Assembly: GCA_046296655.1 (NCBI GenBank) | Contig: JBKBLE010000010.1 | Location: 11,034 to 75,033, forward strand | DNA length: 64,000 nt | Reading direction: 5' to 3' | Source of the DNA: Cloacibacterium sp046296655 | GTDB lineage: Bacteria; Bacteroidota; Bacteroidia; Flavobacteriales; Weeksellaceae | Part shown: positions 57,333 to 64,000 of the stretch, one piece after another | Layout of the letters: each line of letters opens with the position of its first letter | Numbering within the stretch: position 1 is the stretch's first letter | Translations under genes and position numbers: made by a program | Notes under the pieces: generated by a model | Database searches by the model: none | The model's input: the letters and a program-made list of their open reading frames with translations, nothing else | Told to the model about the DNA's origin: nothing

Positions 57333-58124
57333 ATGAAATTTTTATTCAAACTATTATTTACGGTAAGCATTTTATTTTCAGCAGAAGCTTACTCATGGGG
57401 AATTATTGGGCATAGAACCATTGCAGAAATTGCAGAAAATCACATTTCTAATAAATCTAAGCGTAAACTTAAAAAGATTATCGGAAAACAAAATCTAGCT
57501 TATATTGCCAATTGGCCAGATTTTGTAAAATCTGACACGTTGAATACCTATAAAGAAACAGAAGTTTGGCATTATGTGAATGTAAAACCCAACCAGAATT
57601 TTACAGAATTTGAGAAGTCTTTAAAAGAACTTAGTACTCCCAACCTTTACAATCAAATTATTAAGCAAAAAGAAATTATCGCTAATAAAAATTCATCAAA
57701 AAATGAAAAAATTGTAGCGCTTAAGTTTTTGGTTCATTTAATGGGAGATTTACATCAACCAATGCACGTAGGAAGAGCTGAAGATTTAGGAGGAAATTTA
57801 ATCCAGTTAACTTTCAATAGAGATCAAACGAATTTACATAGTTTATGGGATACTAAATTGGTAGATTATCAAAGATATTCATATAAAGAGTTTGCTAAAG
57901 TGCTAGATTATAAATCTAAAGAGGAAATCCAAAAAATACAAAGCGGAACTCTTGAAAATTGGTTGTTTGATAGTTACACGAAAGCCAACAGAATTTACAC
58001 GCAGACCAAACCAAATGGCGTATACAGTTATGATTATAATTATAAATTTTCAGGATTGTTAGAAGAACAATTATTAGCAGGTGGATTAAGACTGGCTAAA
58101 GTTTTAGACGAAATACTACAATAA
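57333..58124 (+). CDS. S1/P1 family nuclease, exported
   Basis: The 263-residue zinc-dependent single-strand nuclease or 3'-nucleotidase has a signal peptide that ends at EAYS-WGIIGHRTIAE. The mature N-terminal Trp is a zinc ligand in this family, followed by the His of GHR. Further ligands are in VWHYVNV, HLMGDLHQPMHVG and NLHSLWDTKLV, all in the correct order. The ATG at 57333 is chosen because it gives the signal peptide directly; an in-frame ATG at 57297 lies within the DUF4294 gene. The stop overlaps the convergent nudix gene by 9 nt. Confidence 0.93.
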   Translation: MKFLFKLLFTVSILFSAEAYSWGIIGHRTIAEIAENHISNKSKRKLKKIIGKQNLAYIANWPDFVKSDTLNTYKETEVWHYVNVKPNQNFTEFEKSLKELSTPNLYNQIIKQKEIIANKNSSKNEKIVALKFLVHLMGDLHQPMHVGRAEDLGGNLIQLTFNRDQTNLHSLWDTKLVDYQRYSYKEFAKVLDYKSKEEIQKIQSGTLENWLFDSYTKANRIYTQTKPNGVYSYDYNYKFSGLLEEQLLAGGLRLAKVLDEILQ

Positions 58125-58532
58125 TTTTTCTTTCAGTTTCTGAAATACAATTTGATCAATAGGCAATTCTAATGGGTTTTCTTCATGTAAGGAAATCCAT
58201 TTTATTTTTTCTATACTTTCATCTAAAATCTGCAATTCGTCAAGGTTTAAAATATCTACCTTATAATATATAGTAAGCAATTGCTCGTTTTCTCTAAATC
58301 TAGAAACCAAAAAATCTTCTTGAGTGTAAAAATGTTCTACAACATTTATTTTTAGGTTAAGTTCTTCTGCAAATTCTCTGTGAAGACATTCTAAAATTCC
58401 TTCGCCAAATTCTAAACCACCACCAGGTAATTTGATTAGTTTTTGTCCTGCATAATCTTCATCTAGAGCCATTATTTCTTGATTTTCATTGATGTAAATG
58501 GCGTAAACTCTTATGTTAATTTTATCTATCAT
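58116..58532 (-). CDS. Nudix hydrolase
   Basis: The 138-residue protein has a Nudix box, GGGLEFGEGILECLHREFAEELNL (about residues 35-58), matching Gx5Ex7REUxEExGU apart from Asn for the last Gly. It hydrolyses a nucleoside diphosphate linked to another group; the substrate is not predictable. It lies 35 bp downstream of mnmD on the same strand and is probably in its transcript. Confidence 0.9.
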   Translation of the reverse strand: MIDKINIRVYAIYINENQEIMALDEDYAGQKLIKLPGGGLEFGEGILECLHREFAEELNLKINVVEHFYTQEDFLVSRFRENEQLLTIYYKVDILNLDELQILDESIEKIKWISLHEENPLELPIDQIVFQKLKEKLL

Positions 58533-58567
58533 GTTTTGTTTTTTTTATTTATTGGCTCTTTTTACTT

Positions 58568-59251
58568 TTAACTTGGTTCTTTCAAAACGGCATTAATCAT
58601 TTCGCGTTTTCCTTTTGGACCTTCTAATTTAGTAACTTCGAAATTAAGTTCCTTCAGAATTCTTCTCACACTTCCTTTTGAAGAATAAGTGGTGAGTAGT
58701 CCACCATCTTTCATTTTGCTTTTTACGATTTCAAATAGCGGTTTTTCCCACAAATCTGGTTGAACTTTTGCACCGAAACAATCATAATACACCAGGTTAA
58801 TTGCAGGTAAATTTATCTCTTTTATCTTGAAAAAATCCAAATTGTATTTAGTAAAGAAAAAGTTTGGCAAAATTTCATGTGTTTTATTCCATTCTAATTC
58901 ATGGATTTTTTGATAGATTTCTTGCGCATTTTCGAATGTAAAATGCTTTGCATAGTTCAATTCTAAGATTTCTTCATTATTTACGGGATATTTTTCGATT
59001 GTAAAATAGTGAAAAACATGATTTTTATCATTTTTCAAATATTCATTAATTGTGACTAAAGCATTAAGACCTGTGCCAAATCCCATCTCTAAAATGTTGA
59101 TTTCGTAATCATAAACATTTTTTAATCCATTTTTTATAAATACATGTTCTGCTTCTTGGATGGCTCCATTGTGAGAATGATAGCATTCGTTTAAATCACT
59201 GATATACAATGTTTTACTTCCGTCTAATGTGGTTTTTATTTCTCTTTTCAA
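58568..59251 (-). CDS. mnmD: tRNA 5-methylaminomethyl-2-thiouridine methyltransferase MnmD
   Basis: This stand-alone methyltransferase matches the N-terminal half of E. coli MnmC. It makes mnm5s2U at the wobble position of Lys, Glu and Gln tRNAs. Motifs: SHNGAIQEAEHVFI, SAM loop NILEMGFGTGLNALV, YYDCFGAKVQPDLW and GLLTTYSSKGSVRRIL. The length of about 227 residues is normal. The start is a TTG; I prefer 59251, because the alternative TTG at 59266 sits inside a -7 box (59264-59271). Confidence 0.9.
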   Translation of the reverse strand: MKREIKTTLDGSKTLYISDLNECYHSHNGAIQEAEHVFIKNGLKNVYDYEINILEMGFGTGLNALVTINEYLKNDKNHVFHYFTIEKYPVNNEEILELNYAKHFTFENAQEIYQKIHELEWNKTHEILPNFFFTKYNLDFFKIKEINLPAINLVYYDCFGAKVQPDLWEKPLFEIVKSKMKDGGLLTTYSSKGSVRRILKELNFEVTKLEGPKGKREMINAVLKEPS

Positions 59252-59263
59252 AGTAATTTTTTT

Positions 59264-59271
59264 CAAAAATA
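59264..59271 (-). promoter_or_regulatory. Probable -7 promoter box of mnmD-nudix
   Basis: On the minus strand the sequence is TATTTTTG, an exact TAnnTTTG match 12 nt before the TTG at 59251. Confidence 0.5.
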
Positions 59272-59280
59272 AATTAAAAT

Positions 59281-59310
59281 TTTGATATTTAAAAAATTAT
59301 ATTAAATTTG
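59281..59310 (+). promoter_or_regulatory. Promoter of ilvE
   Basis: TTTG (59281-59284), an 18-bp spacer and TAAATTTG (59303-59310) match the Bacteroidota consensus in both elements, 25 nt before the ATG. Confidence 0.72.
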
Positions 59311-59335
59311 TAAAAACTCAATTAAAATTTTTAAA

Positions 59336-60409
59336 ATGATAATTCAAAAAACTTCAAACTCAAGAATTGGGGAATTCGACCCAGAAAACATTGGATTTGG
59401 TACAGTATTTATAGATCATATGATTGTATGTGAGTACGAAAATGGAAAATGGGGTGAAGTAAGGCTTATGCCATATGGTCCGCTACCTTTTACACCAGCG
59501 ATGATGGGCGTAAATTATGGGCAAGCTTGTTTTGAAGGAATGAAGGCTTATAAAGATAAAGATGGTGAAGTGTATCTTTTCCGTCCTGAGAAAAATTTCG
59601 AAAGAATTAATAAGTCAGCAAAGCGTCTAGCAATGCCAGAAATCACTGAAGAAATGTTTATCGGTGGTTTAAAAGCATTAGTAGATATGGATAGAAATTG
59701 GATTCCTTATGGAGAAGGAAAATCACTATACATTAGACCTCTAATTTTTGCAACAGAAGAAGCTCTAAAAGCAAGAATTGCTAATAAATATATGTTTGCG
59801 ATTGTTGCAACTCCAGTGCAAAGTTATTACACAGAGCCAGTTTCTGTAAAAATTTCAGATTTTTATTCTAGAGCTGCAAGTGGTGGTGTAGGTTCTGCTA
59901 AAGCTGCAGGAAATTACGCTGCTTCATTTTATCCTACAAAATTAGCTGCAGAAGAAGGTTATGAGCAAATCATCTGGACAGATGATGCTACTCACAAATA
60001 TTTCGAAGAAAGTGGTACAATGAATGTTTTTGTAAGAATAAAAGATACTATTTACACACCGCCAACTTCAGAAAAAATTCTAGATGGAGTTACTAGAGAT
60101 AGTTTCCTTCAACTAGCAAAACACAATGGCATTGACGTAAAAGTAGAGCCAGTAGAAGTTGCTAAAGTTCTAGAAGCGCATTCAAAAGGTGAGTTAATTG
60201 AAGTTTGGGGAGTAGGAACTGCCGTAGTAACTAGCGTTTTCAAGGCTCTTGGTTATAAAGACCAAAAATTAACTTTACCAGAACTTTCAGAAGAAGAAAG
60301 TTTCGCGTTAACTCTTAAAAAAGCATTGGTGGATATTCAAACCAATAAAGCTGAAGATCCTTTTGGATGGAGAGTAAAAGTAGAAAAGCATATTTTAGAA
60401 ACTGCTTAG
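59336..60409 (+). CDS. ilvE: Branched-chain amino acid aminotransferase
   Basis: This PLP enzyme (fold type IV) transfers amino groups between glutamate and the keto acids of Leu, Ile and Val. The 357-residue length is that of the longer, eukaryote-like BCAT group. It shows GQACFEGMKAYKDKDG, the PLP-lysine region GSAKAAGNYAAS, EEGYEQIIWTDDATHKYFEE and GTMNVFVRI. It is a single gene with a good promoter and a terminator. Confidence 0.94.
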   Translation: MIIQKTSNSRIGEFDPENIGFGTVFIDHMIVCEYENGKWGEVRLMPYGPLPFTPAMMGVNYGQACFEGMKAYKDKDGEVYLFRPEKNFERINKSAKRLAMPEITEEMFIGGLKALVDMDRNWIPYGEGKSLYIRPLIFATEEALKARIANKYMFAIVATPVQSYYTEPVSVKISDFYSRAASGGVGSAKAAGNYAASFYPTKLAAEEGYEQIIWTDDATHKYFEESGTMNVFVRIKDTIYTPPTSEKILDGVTRDSFLQLAKHNGIDVKVEPVEVAKVLEAHSKGELIEVWGVGTAVVTSVFKALGYKDQKLTLPELSEEESFALTLKKALVDIQTNKAEDPFGWRVKVEKHILETA

Positions 60410-60430
60410 AAATAAGACTTTAAATATTTT

Positions 60431-60459
60431 AAACCGAGGAAATCTTTTCTCGGTTTTTT
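60431..60459 (+). terminator. Terminator of ilvE
   Basis: AAACCGAG pairs with CTCGGTTT around an AT-rich loop and is followed by a T run. Confidence 0.8.
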
Positions 60460-60483
60460 CGTTGTTATTTATTGAGTAATTAG

Positions 60484-60491
60484 TATTTTCG
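60484..60491 (+). promoter_or_regulatory. Probable -7 box of gldI
   Basis: TATTTTCG has one mismatch to TAnnTTTG, 8 nt before the ATG. Confidence 0.45.
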
Positions 60492-60499
60492 CAGTCAAT

Positions 60500-61009
60500 A
60501 TGAAAAAGGTAGTTTTCATTTCATTATTATCACTTTTGTCTTGTGTTAAAAATTCACCAGCTCATCCTCCAGTTGGCGGTGTTTTATCACAAGATGACTT
60601 AAATGTGTCTAAAAATAGAGCTAAAAGTCTCAATTTATTAGAAAGAAAACAAATTCAGGATTGGATAGACCAGCAAGACAAAAAATTCTATTCTACAGGA
60701 CTGAATTATTGGACGGACATTAGTGATTTTGAATCTAGAACTAAGAAAAAAGATGGTGAATTGGTTTCGTATGAATATGATTTATATGATTTTAACCAAG
60801 AAAAACTATACGAAAAACCTAACCAAAATATAGATGCTCCATTAGGGAAATTTGAAGAGCTAAAAGCAGTAGAAGATGCGGTTCGTTATATGAAAAAAGG
60901 AGAACAAGCTACACTTTTGGTACCTTCAGTTTTGGCTTTTGGAACGTATGGGGATGACGAAAAAATCCCAAATGACATGCCTTTAATCATTAAAATTAAA
61001 ATTTTGTAA
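60500..61009 (+). CDS. gldI: Gliding motility lipoprotein GldI, FKBP-type peptidyl-prolyl isomerase
   Basis: The 169-residue protein has a lipoprotein signal (FISLLSLLSC, Cys15) and an N-terminal region with VGGVLSQDDLNVSKNRAKSLNLLERKQIQDWI, which is typical of GldI. A short FKBP-like domain follows (GKFEELKAVEDAVRYMKKGEQATLLVPSVLAFGTYGD). GldI supports folding of gliding or type IX secretion components in the periplasm of Flavobacterium. The gene is also kept by non-gliding relatives. It forms an operon with the PPIase gene 9 bp downstream. Confidence 0.88.
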   Translation: MKKVVFISLLSLLSCVKNSPAHPPVGGVLSQDDLNVSKNRAKSLNLLERKQIQDWIDQQDKKFYSTGLNYWTDISDFESRTKKKDGELVSYEYDLYDFNQEKLYEKPNQNIDAPLGKFEELKAVEDAVRYMKKGEQATLLVPSVLAFGTYGDDEKIPNDMPLIIKIKIL

Positions 61010-61018
61010 AACCATAAA

Positions 61019-62095
61019 ATGAAAAAAATAATTTTATTAACTATTGCAATTATTACTTTAATTAATTGTACTCCAATTTATAAAAAAATGAATATAGACA
61101 AAGATTTTTACAACGGTCTTCAAGACGGTGTTTATGCTAAAATGGAAACTTCTAAAGGCGAATTGATTATCCAATTTTTTGATCAAGATGCGCCAGTTAC
61201 AGTAGCTAATTTCGTAGGTCTTGCACAAGGAACTATTGAAAATAAAGCAAAAGCAAAAGGAGTTCCTTATTATGATGGAATTGTTTTCCACAGAGTGATT
61301 AAAAATTTTATGATTCAAGGAGGTGATCCTCAAGGAACAGGAATGGGAGATCCGGGTTATAAATTTGATGACGAAAAAAATGACCTAAAACACGATGGAA
61401 AAGGTTATCTTTCTATGGCGAACTCTGGACCTAATACGAATGGCTCTCAGTTTTTCATTACACAAGTTCCTACGCCTTGGTTAGACGGAAGACATACTAT
61501 TTTTGGTAAAGTAATTAAAGGAGAAGATGTAATTGATGCAATTGCTAATTCTGAAACTGGTGCTCAAGACAGACCAAAAGAAGAAATTAAAATTGTAAAA
61601 GTGACTGTTTTCACTAAAGGTGATGCTTACGAAAAATATGATGCTGCTAAAATCTTCAACGAAGGGAAAGCAAAAATCCAAGAAAACAATAAAGCTTACA
61701 TCGCTAAACAAGAAGCAGAGGCTGCTAAAAAATTAGAAGATTTAAAAGCAGGAATGACTACCACAGCTTCTGGTTTACTATATAAAATCACAAAATCTAA
61801 TCCAGAAGGTAAATCTCCAAAAGCTGGAGACATGGTTTCTGTACACTACGCTGGTAAATTAACAAACGGACAAGAATTTGATAATTCTTTCAAAAGAGGT
61901 GAACCAATTGAGATTCCAATCGGTGTTGGTCAAGTAATCAAAGGTTGGGATGAAGGAATCCAACTTCTAAAAGAAGGAGAAGCGGCTACTTTATTAATTC
62001 CATCTGAATTAGGTTACGGAACAAGAGGAGCAGGAGGTGTAATTCCACCAAATGCTTGGTTAATCTTCGATGTAGAATTGGTGAAGGTAAAATAA
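61019..62095 (+). CDS. Fused cyclophilin-FKBP peptidyl-prolyl isomerase lipoprotein
   Basis: The 358-residue protein starts with a lipoprotein signal (TIAIITLINC, Cys18). A cyclophilin domain (about 38-195) has FHRVIKNFMIQGGDPQGTGMGDPGY, NGSQFFITQVPTPWLDG and FGKVIKGEDVI. A helical linker with AYIAKQEAEAAKKLEDLK and a C-terminal FKBP domain (about 250-358) with VSVHYAGKLTNGQEFDNSF and IPSELGYGTRGAG follow. Two unrelated isomerase folds in one chain indicate a periplasmic foldase. It is co-transcribed with gldI. Confidence 0.94.
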   Translation: MKKIILLTIAIITLINCTPIYKKMNIDKDFYNGLQDGVYAKMETSKGELIIQFFDQDAPVTVANFVGLAQGTIENKAKAKGVPYYDGIVFHRVIKNFMIQGGDPQGTGMGDPGYKFDDEKNDLKHDGKGYLSMANSGPNTNGSQFFITQVPTPWLDGRHTIFGKVIKGEDVIDAIANSETGAQDRPKEEIKIVKVTVFTKGDAYEKYDAAKIFNEGKAKIQENNKAYIAKQEAEAAKKLEDLKAGMTTTASGLLYKITKSNPEGKSPKAGDMVSVHYAGKLTNGQEFDNSFKRGEPIEIPIGVGQVIKGWDEGIQLLKEGEAATLLIPSELGYGTRGAGGVIPPNAWLIFDVELVKVK

Positions 62096-62117
62096 TATTA
62101 CTTCCAATATATTTAAG

Positions 62118-62145
62118 AAAAACGCGCTATTTAGCGCGTTTTTTT
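62118..62145 (+). terminator. Terminator of the gldI-PPIase operon
   Basis: The stem AAACGCGCT/AGCGCGTTT with loop ATTT is followed by a T run. Confidence 0.9.
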
Positions 62146-62178
62146 ATTTTCTTTTTTAACTATTATTGAAAAAAAAAT

Positions 62179-62219
62179 AGACAAAAGTCTTTTTATTTTA
62201 GACAGAAGTCTTATATTTG
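62179..62219 (+). promoter_or_regulatory. Twin operator and -7 box of the RES-Xre toxin-antitoxin operon
   Basis: AGACAAAAGTCT (62179-62190) and AGACAGAAGTCT (62200-62211) are two 12-bp palindromes with centres 21 bp apart, two helical turns. The second abuts the -7 box TATATTTG (62212-62219). The first covers the -33 position. This is the expected layout for antitoxin autorepression. Confidence 0.75.
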
Positions 62220-62235
62220 TGTAAATATTTATGAG

Positions 62236-62715
62236 ATGAAAAAGAATAAATTATATACGCAAGAAGAAAAAGAAGTGCAACTTGAACAAGAAACTACTGC
62301 TTTCTATGGTACTTCAGTAGGTTTTACTTCTATTGATGACAGAAGCGTCTTTGCTATTATAGATTCTATTAATAAAGGGATTTCTTTTACTGCTTTTGAA
62401 AATATTATAAAAAAATACAGTTTTACGCTCCAAAATTGGGCGGAGTTTTTACATATTTCTAATAAAACCTTATCACGCTACCAAAAAGAATCAAAAACGT
62501 TTAATGCTTTGCAATCAGAGCGTATTATGCAAATAGAAATTTTACACAGTAAAGGCGAAGAAGTTTTCGGCAGTAGAGAGAATTTTTCTACTTGGCTAGA
62601 AACAGAAAACCTTGCTCTAGGAAACATTATACCAAGGGATTTGCTTAAAAATTCTTTTGGAATTAATTTATTAATGGATGAATTGGTTAGAATTGAGCAC
62701 GGTGTTTTAGCTTAA
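62236..62715 (+). CDS. Xre/MbcA/ParS-type antitoxin (DUF2384 toxin-binding domain)
   Basis: The 159-residue antitoxin of a RES-Xre system has a helix-turn-helix region at about residues 55-105 (SFTLQNWAEFLHISNKTLSRYQKE) and the C-terminal Xre/MbcA/ParS-like toxin-binding domain (about 105-159, GSRENFSTWLETENLALGN and SFGINLLMDELVRIEHG). It should neutralise the following toxin and repress its own promoter through the twin palindromes upstream. Its TAA overlaps the toxin ATG by one base. Confidence 0.92.
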   Translation: MKKNKLYTQEEKEVQLEQETTAFYGTSVGFTSIDDRSVFAIIDSINKGISFTAFENIIKKYSFTLQNWAEFLHISNKTLSRYQKESKTFNALQSERIMQIEILHSKGEEVFGSRENFSTWLETENLALGNIIPRDLLKNSFGINLLMDELVRIEHGVLA

Positions 62716-63182
62716 TGCAGGATAAAGTAATGATTGTTTTTAGACTTTCAAAAGCACAATTTGCCAATGATTTATCTGGAAAAGGAGCTGAATTGGTTGG
62801 AGGAAGGTGGAATAGCAGAGGAAATGCTATGCTGTATACTTCTCAAAGTATTGCGCTTTGCGTTACAGAAATTGCAGTTCATGTTCCGCTTGGGATTTTA
62901 CCAAAAGATTTTCAATTGGTACATATTGAAGTTCCTGATGAAGATTTTTTAGAATTGAAAAGATTACCAAAAGATTGGCAAACATTTCCGCACTCTAATT
63001 CTACTCAAATGTTAGGAGATAAATTTCTGAAAGAGCAAAAATTTTTGGTACTGAAAGTTCCTTCTGCTACGGTTCAAGGTGAATTTAATTATTTGATAAA
63101 TCCGAGACATAAAAATTTTAATCAAATTAAAATTCTTAAAATAGATAGTTTTAGTTTTGATGAAAGGCTGTTTAGAAGATGA
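62715..63182 (+). CDS. RES domain toxin (NAD+-degrading)
   Basis: The 155-residue RES-domain toxin is known in this family to deplete NAD+ by phosphorolysis or hydrolysis. The conserved Arg, Glu and Ser set is visible: VFRLSKAQFANDLSG, GGRWNSRGNAMLYTSQSIALCVTEIAVH and the C-terminal NYLINPRHKNF. With the upstream Xre gene it forms a complete type II module with correct order (antitoxin first) and overlap. The 3' end overlaps the convergent channel gene by 11 nt. Confidence 0.93.
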   Translation: MQDKVMIVFRLSKAQFANDLSGKGAELVGGRWNSRGNAMLYTSQSIALCVTEIAVHVPLGILPKDFQLVHIEVPDEDFLELKRLPKDWQTFPHSNSTQMLGDKFLKEQKFLVLKVPSATVQGEFNYLINPRHKNFNQIKILKIDSFSFDERLFRR

Positions 63183-63837
63183 TAAGTTTTTCACCACAAG
63201 TCTTGCAATATCTTGCATCTTCATCATTTTCACTATTGCCACATCTGTCGCAAAGTCTTGTTTTGGCCATTTTTCTTCTCATTTCAGAGGTTACAATTCC
63301 TGTAGGAACAGCAATGATGCTATAACCGCATAACATTAAAATGACGGATAAAAATTTTCCTAAAGGAGTAACTGGAGAAATATCACCATAACCCACTGTA
63401 GTAATGGTTACAACTGCCCAATAAATAGACGTAGGAATGTCTATAAATCCGTTATTTCCGTTTTCTATAACAAACATCAGTGAACCAATTATAGTCACTA
63501 GAATCATTATGAAAAGAAGGAAAATATAAATTTTTCTAGAACTATTTTTTAGTGCTTGAACAATGTATTGGCCGTCATTCATGTAATCTAATAAATTGAG
63601 AACTCTAAAAATTCTTAGCATTCTCAAGAGTCTAATCATAGAAAGAAACTTGGTAAATGGGAAAAATAAGCTCAAGAAAAACGGAAGAAGTGATAAAAAA
63701 TCTATAATTCCTAAAAAACTGAAAATATAATCTTTCTTGTTTTTAACCACAGAAATTCTCAGAATATATTCTATCGTAAATGCAATGGTAATGAGCCATT
63801 CTAGGCTTACCAAAAGAGAATGATAATGTTCATCCAA
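63172..63837 (-). pseudogene. Voltage-gated-type potassium channel (ion transporter), 5' end lost next to an IS element
   Basis: About 221 residues remain of a six-helix K+ channel. The frame opens at HYHSLLVSLEWLITIAFTIEYILRI (helix S2) and continues through an S4-like RALRLLR-type segment (MIRLLRMLRIFRVLNL), the pore TITTVGYGDISP and S6. It ends in a zinc-ribbon (CDRCGNSENDEDARYCKTCGEKL). Helix S1 and the N-terminus, about 45 residues in relatives as I remember them, are missing, and no ATG exists; the frame can only begin at TTG 63837. Directly upstream an IS4-like element starts. The best reading is disruption by insertion; a TTG-initiated short channel is the alternative. Confidence 0.78.
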
Positions 63838-63883
63838 TAGCGTCCTAAATAAAAAAATAAGAAGGAATTAAAGTAACTCAAAG

Positions 63884-63891
63884 TATCTTTG
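63884..63891 (+). promoter_or_regulatory. -7 box of the IS transposase inside a hairpin
   Basis: TATCTTTG is an exact TAnnTTTG match and forms the loop and right arm of the inverted repeat CTCAAAG/CTTTGAG. Confidence 0.6.
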
Positions 63892-63917
63892 AGGTTGTAC
63901 AACAAAAAAACCTTCTT

Positions 63918-64000
63918 ATGGATTCAAAATTAACATTATTTTCCCAAATCATTTCAAAAATAGACCGAGTAATTTTCAAAAAAATAGTCAAAGAAAAAAA
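63918..64000 (+). CDS. IS4 family transposase, N-terminal 27 codons (partial)
   Basis: ATG at 63918 opens MDSKLTLFSQIISKIDRVIF and continues KKIVKEK to the window edge. The pattern (S/K-x-x-FSQxxSxxDRxxFxxIV) is the N-terminal DUF4372-type start of IS4-family transposases in Bacteroidota. The catalytic DDE domain lies outside the window. Family assignment rests on this short N-terminus. Confidence 0.72.
   Translation, partial: MDSKLTLFSQIISKIDRVIFKKIVKEK

Larger units (their letters stand above)
63838..64000 (+). mobile_element. Left end of an IS4-like insertion sequence, running out of the window
   Basis: The non-coding end (from about 63838, TAGCGTCCTAAATAAAAAAA) has a promoter TATCTTTG (63884-63891) within the hairpin CTCAAAG-TAT-CTTTGAG (63877-63893), followed by a transposase start at 63918. 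The exact outer end, the inverted repeat and the target duplication cannot be fixed because the right end is not in the window. Confidence 0.75.

Overview
The window comes from a low-GC member of the Bacteroidota, most likely a flavobacterium of the Chryseobacterium/Cloacibacterium kind. Four things point there: -7 promoter boxes of the type TAnnTTTG in front of many genes with no recognisable Shine-Dalgarno sequences; a gliding-motility gene (gldI); a fused SecDF and other typical flavobacterial families (DUF4294, DUF4153, a cyclophilin-FKBP fusion lipoprotein, a type II DAHP synthase/chorismate mutase); and short palindromic and 7-11 bp tandem repeats between genes. The species call is inference. 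No rRNA, tRNA or CRISPR array was seen.

Layout. 1-6.5 kb: protein export (secDF 3' part, tatA), an MFS pump, a PAP2 phosphatase, rlmH and a YihY membrane protein. 6.5-8.8 kb: a TonB-dependent receptor behind a cobalamin riboswitch, so a vitamin B12 receptor. 8.8-21 kb: housekeeping and stress genes (cdd, an old yellow enzyme, nhaA, spoT, a PBP4-type peptidase, a histidine kinase, an M1 peptidase, a sigma-54-type response regulator without a DNA-binding domain, yggS). 21-28 kb: a metal block with an arsenic operon (arsR, DUF6428, thioredoxin-type arsC, acr3), a sirtuin, a copper-type P1B ATPase and an AraC regulator fused to a heavy-metal-associated domain. 28-39 kb: an aldo/keto reductase, an RRM protein, DUF4153, a BlaI-like regulator, a PAP2 protein, pdhA-pdhC, lolD, radC and soluble pyrophosphatase. 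39-52 kb: a K+-dependent-type membrane pyrophosphatase, dnaX with an apparent -1 frameshift, DUF389, a half-length ClC protein, DAHP synthase, rsgA, mevalonate kinase-UbiA, rluB and a DUF1569-YtxJ-Crp-phosphodiesterase row. 53-64 kb: a CoA transferase pair, an M42 peptidase, DUF4294-S1/P1 nuclease, nudix-mnmD, ilvE, gldI-PPIase, a RES-Xre toxin-antitoxin pair with a twin operator, and a potassium channel gene that appears to have lost its 5' end to an IS4-like element running out of the window.

Most of the window is ordinary core genome. The points most worth a second look are: dnaX, whose tau-like C-terminal part is open only in the -1 frame after an A10 tract; a REP-like palindrome and heptamer arrays inside coding sequences (copA, pdhC); four genes whose -7 box ends exactly 4 nt before the ATG, which implies leaderless mRNAs; the HMA-AraC fusion; the half ClC; and the RES-Xre operator. 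I found no wholly unknown multi-gene defence or biosynthetic system.
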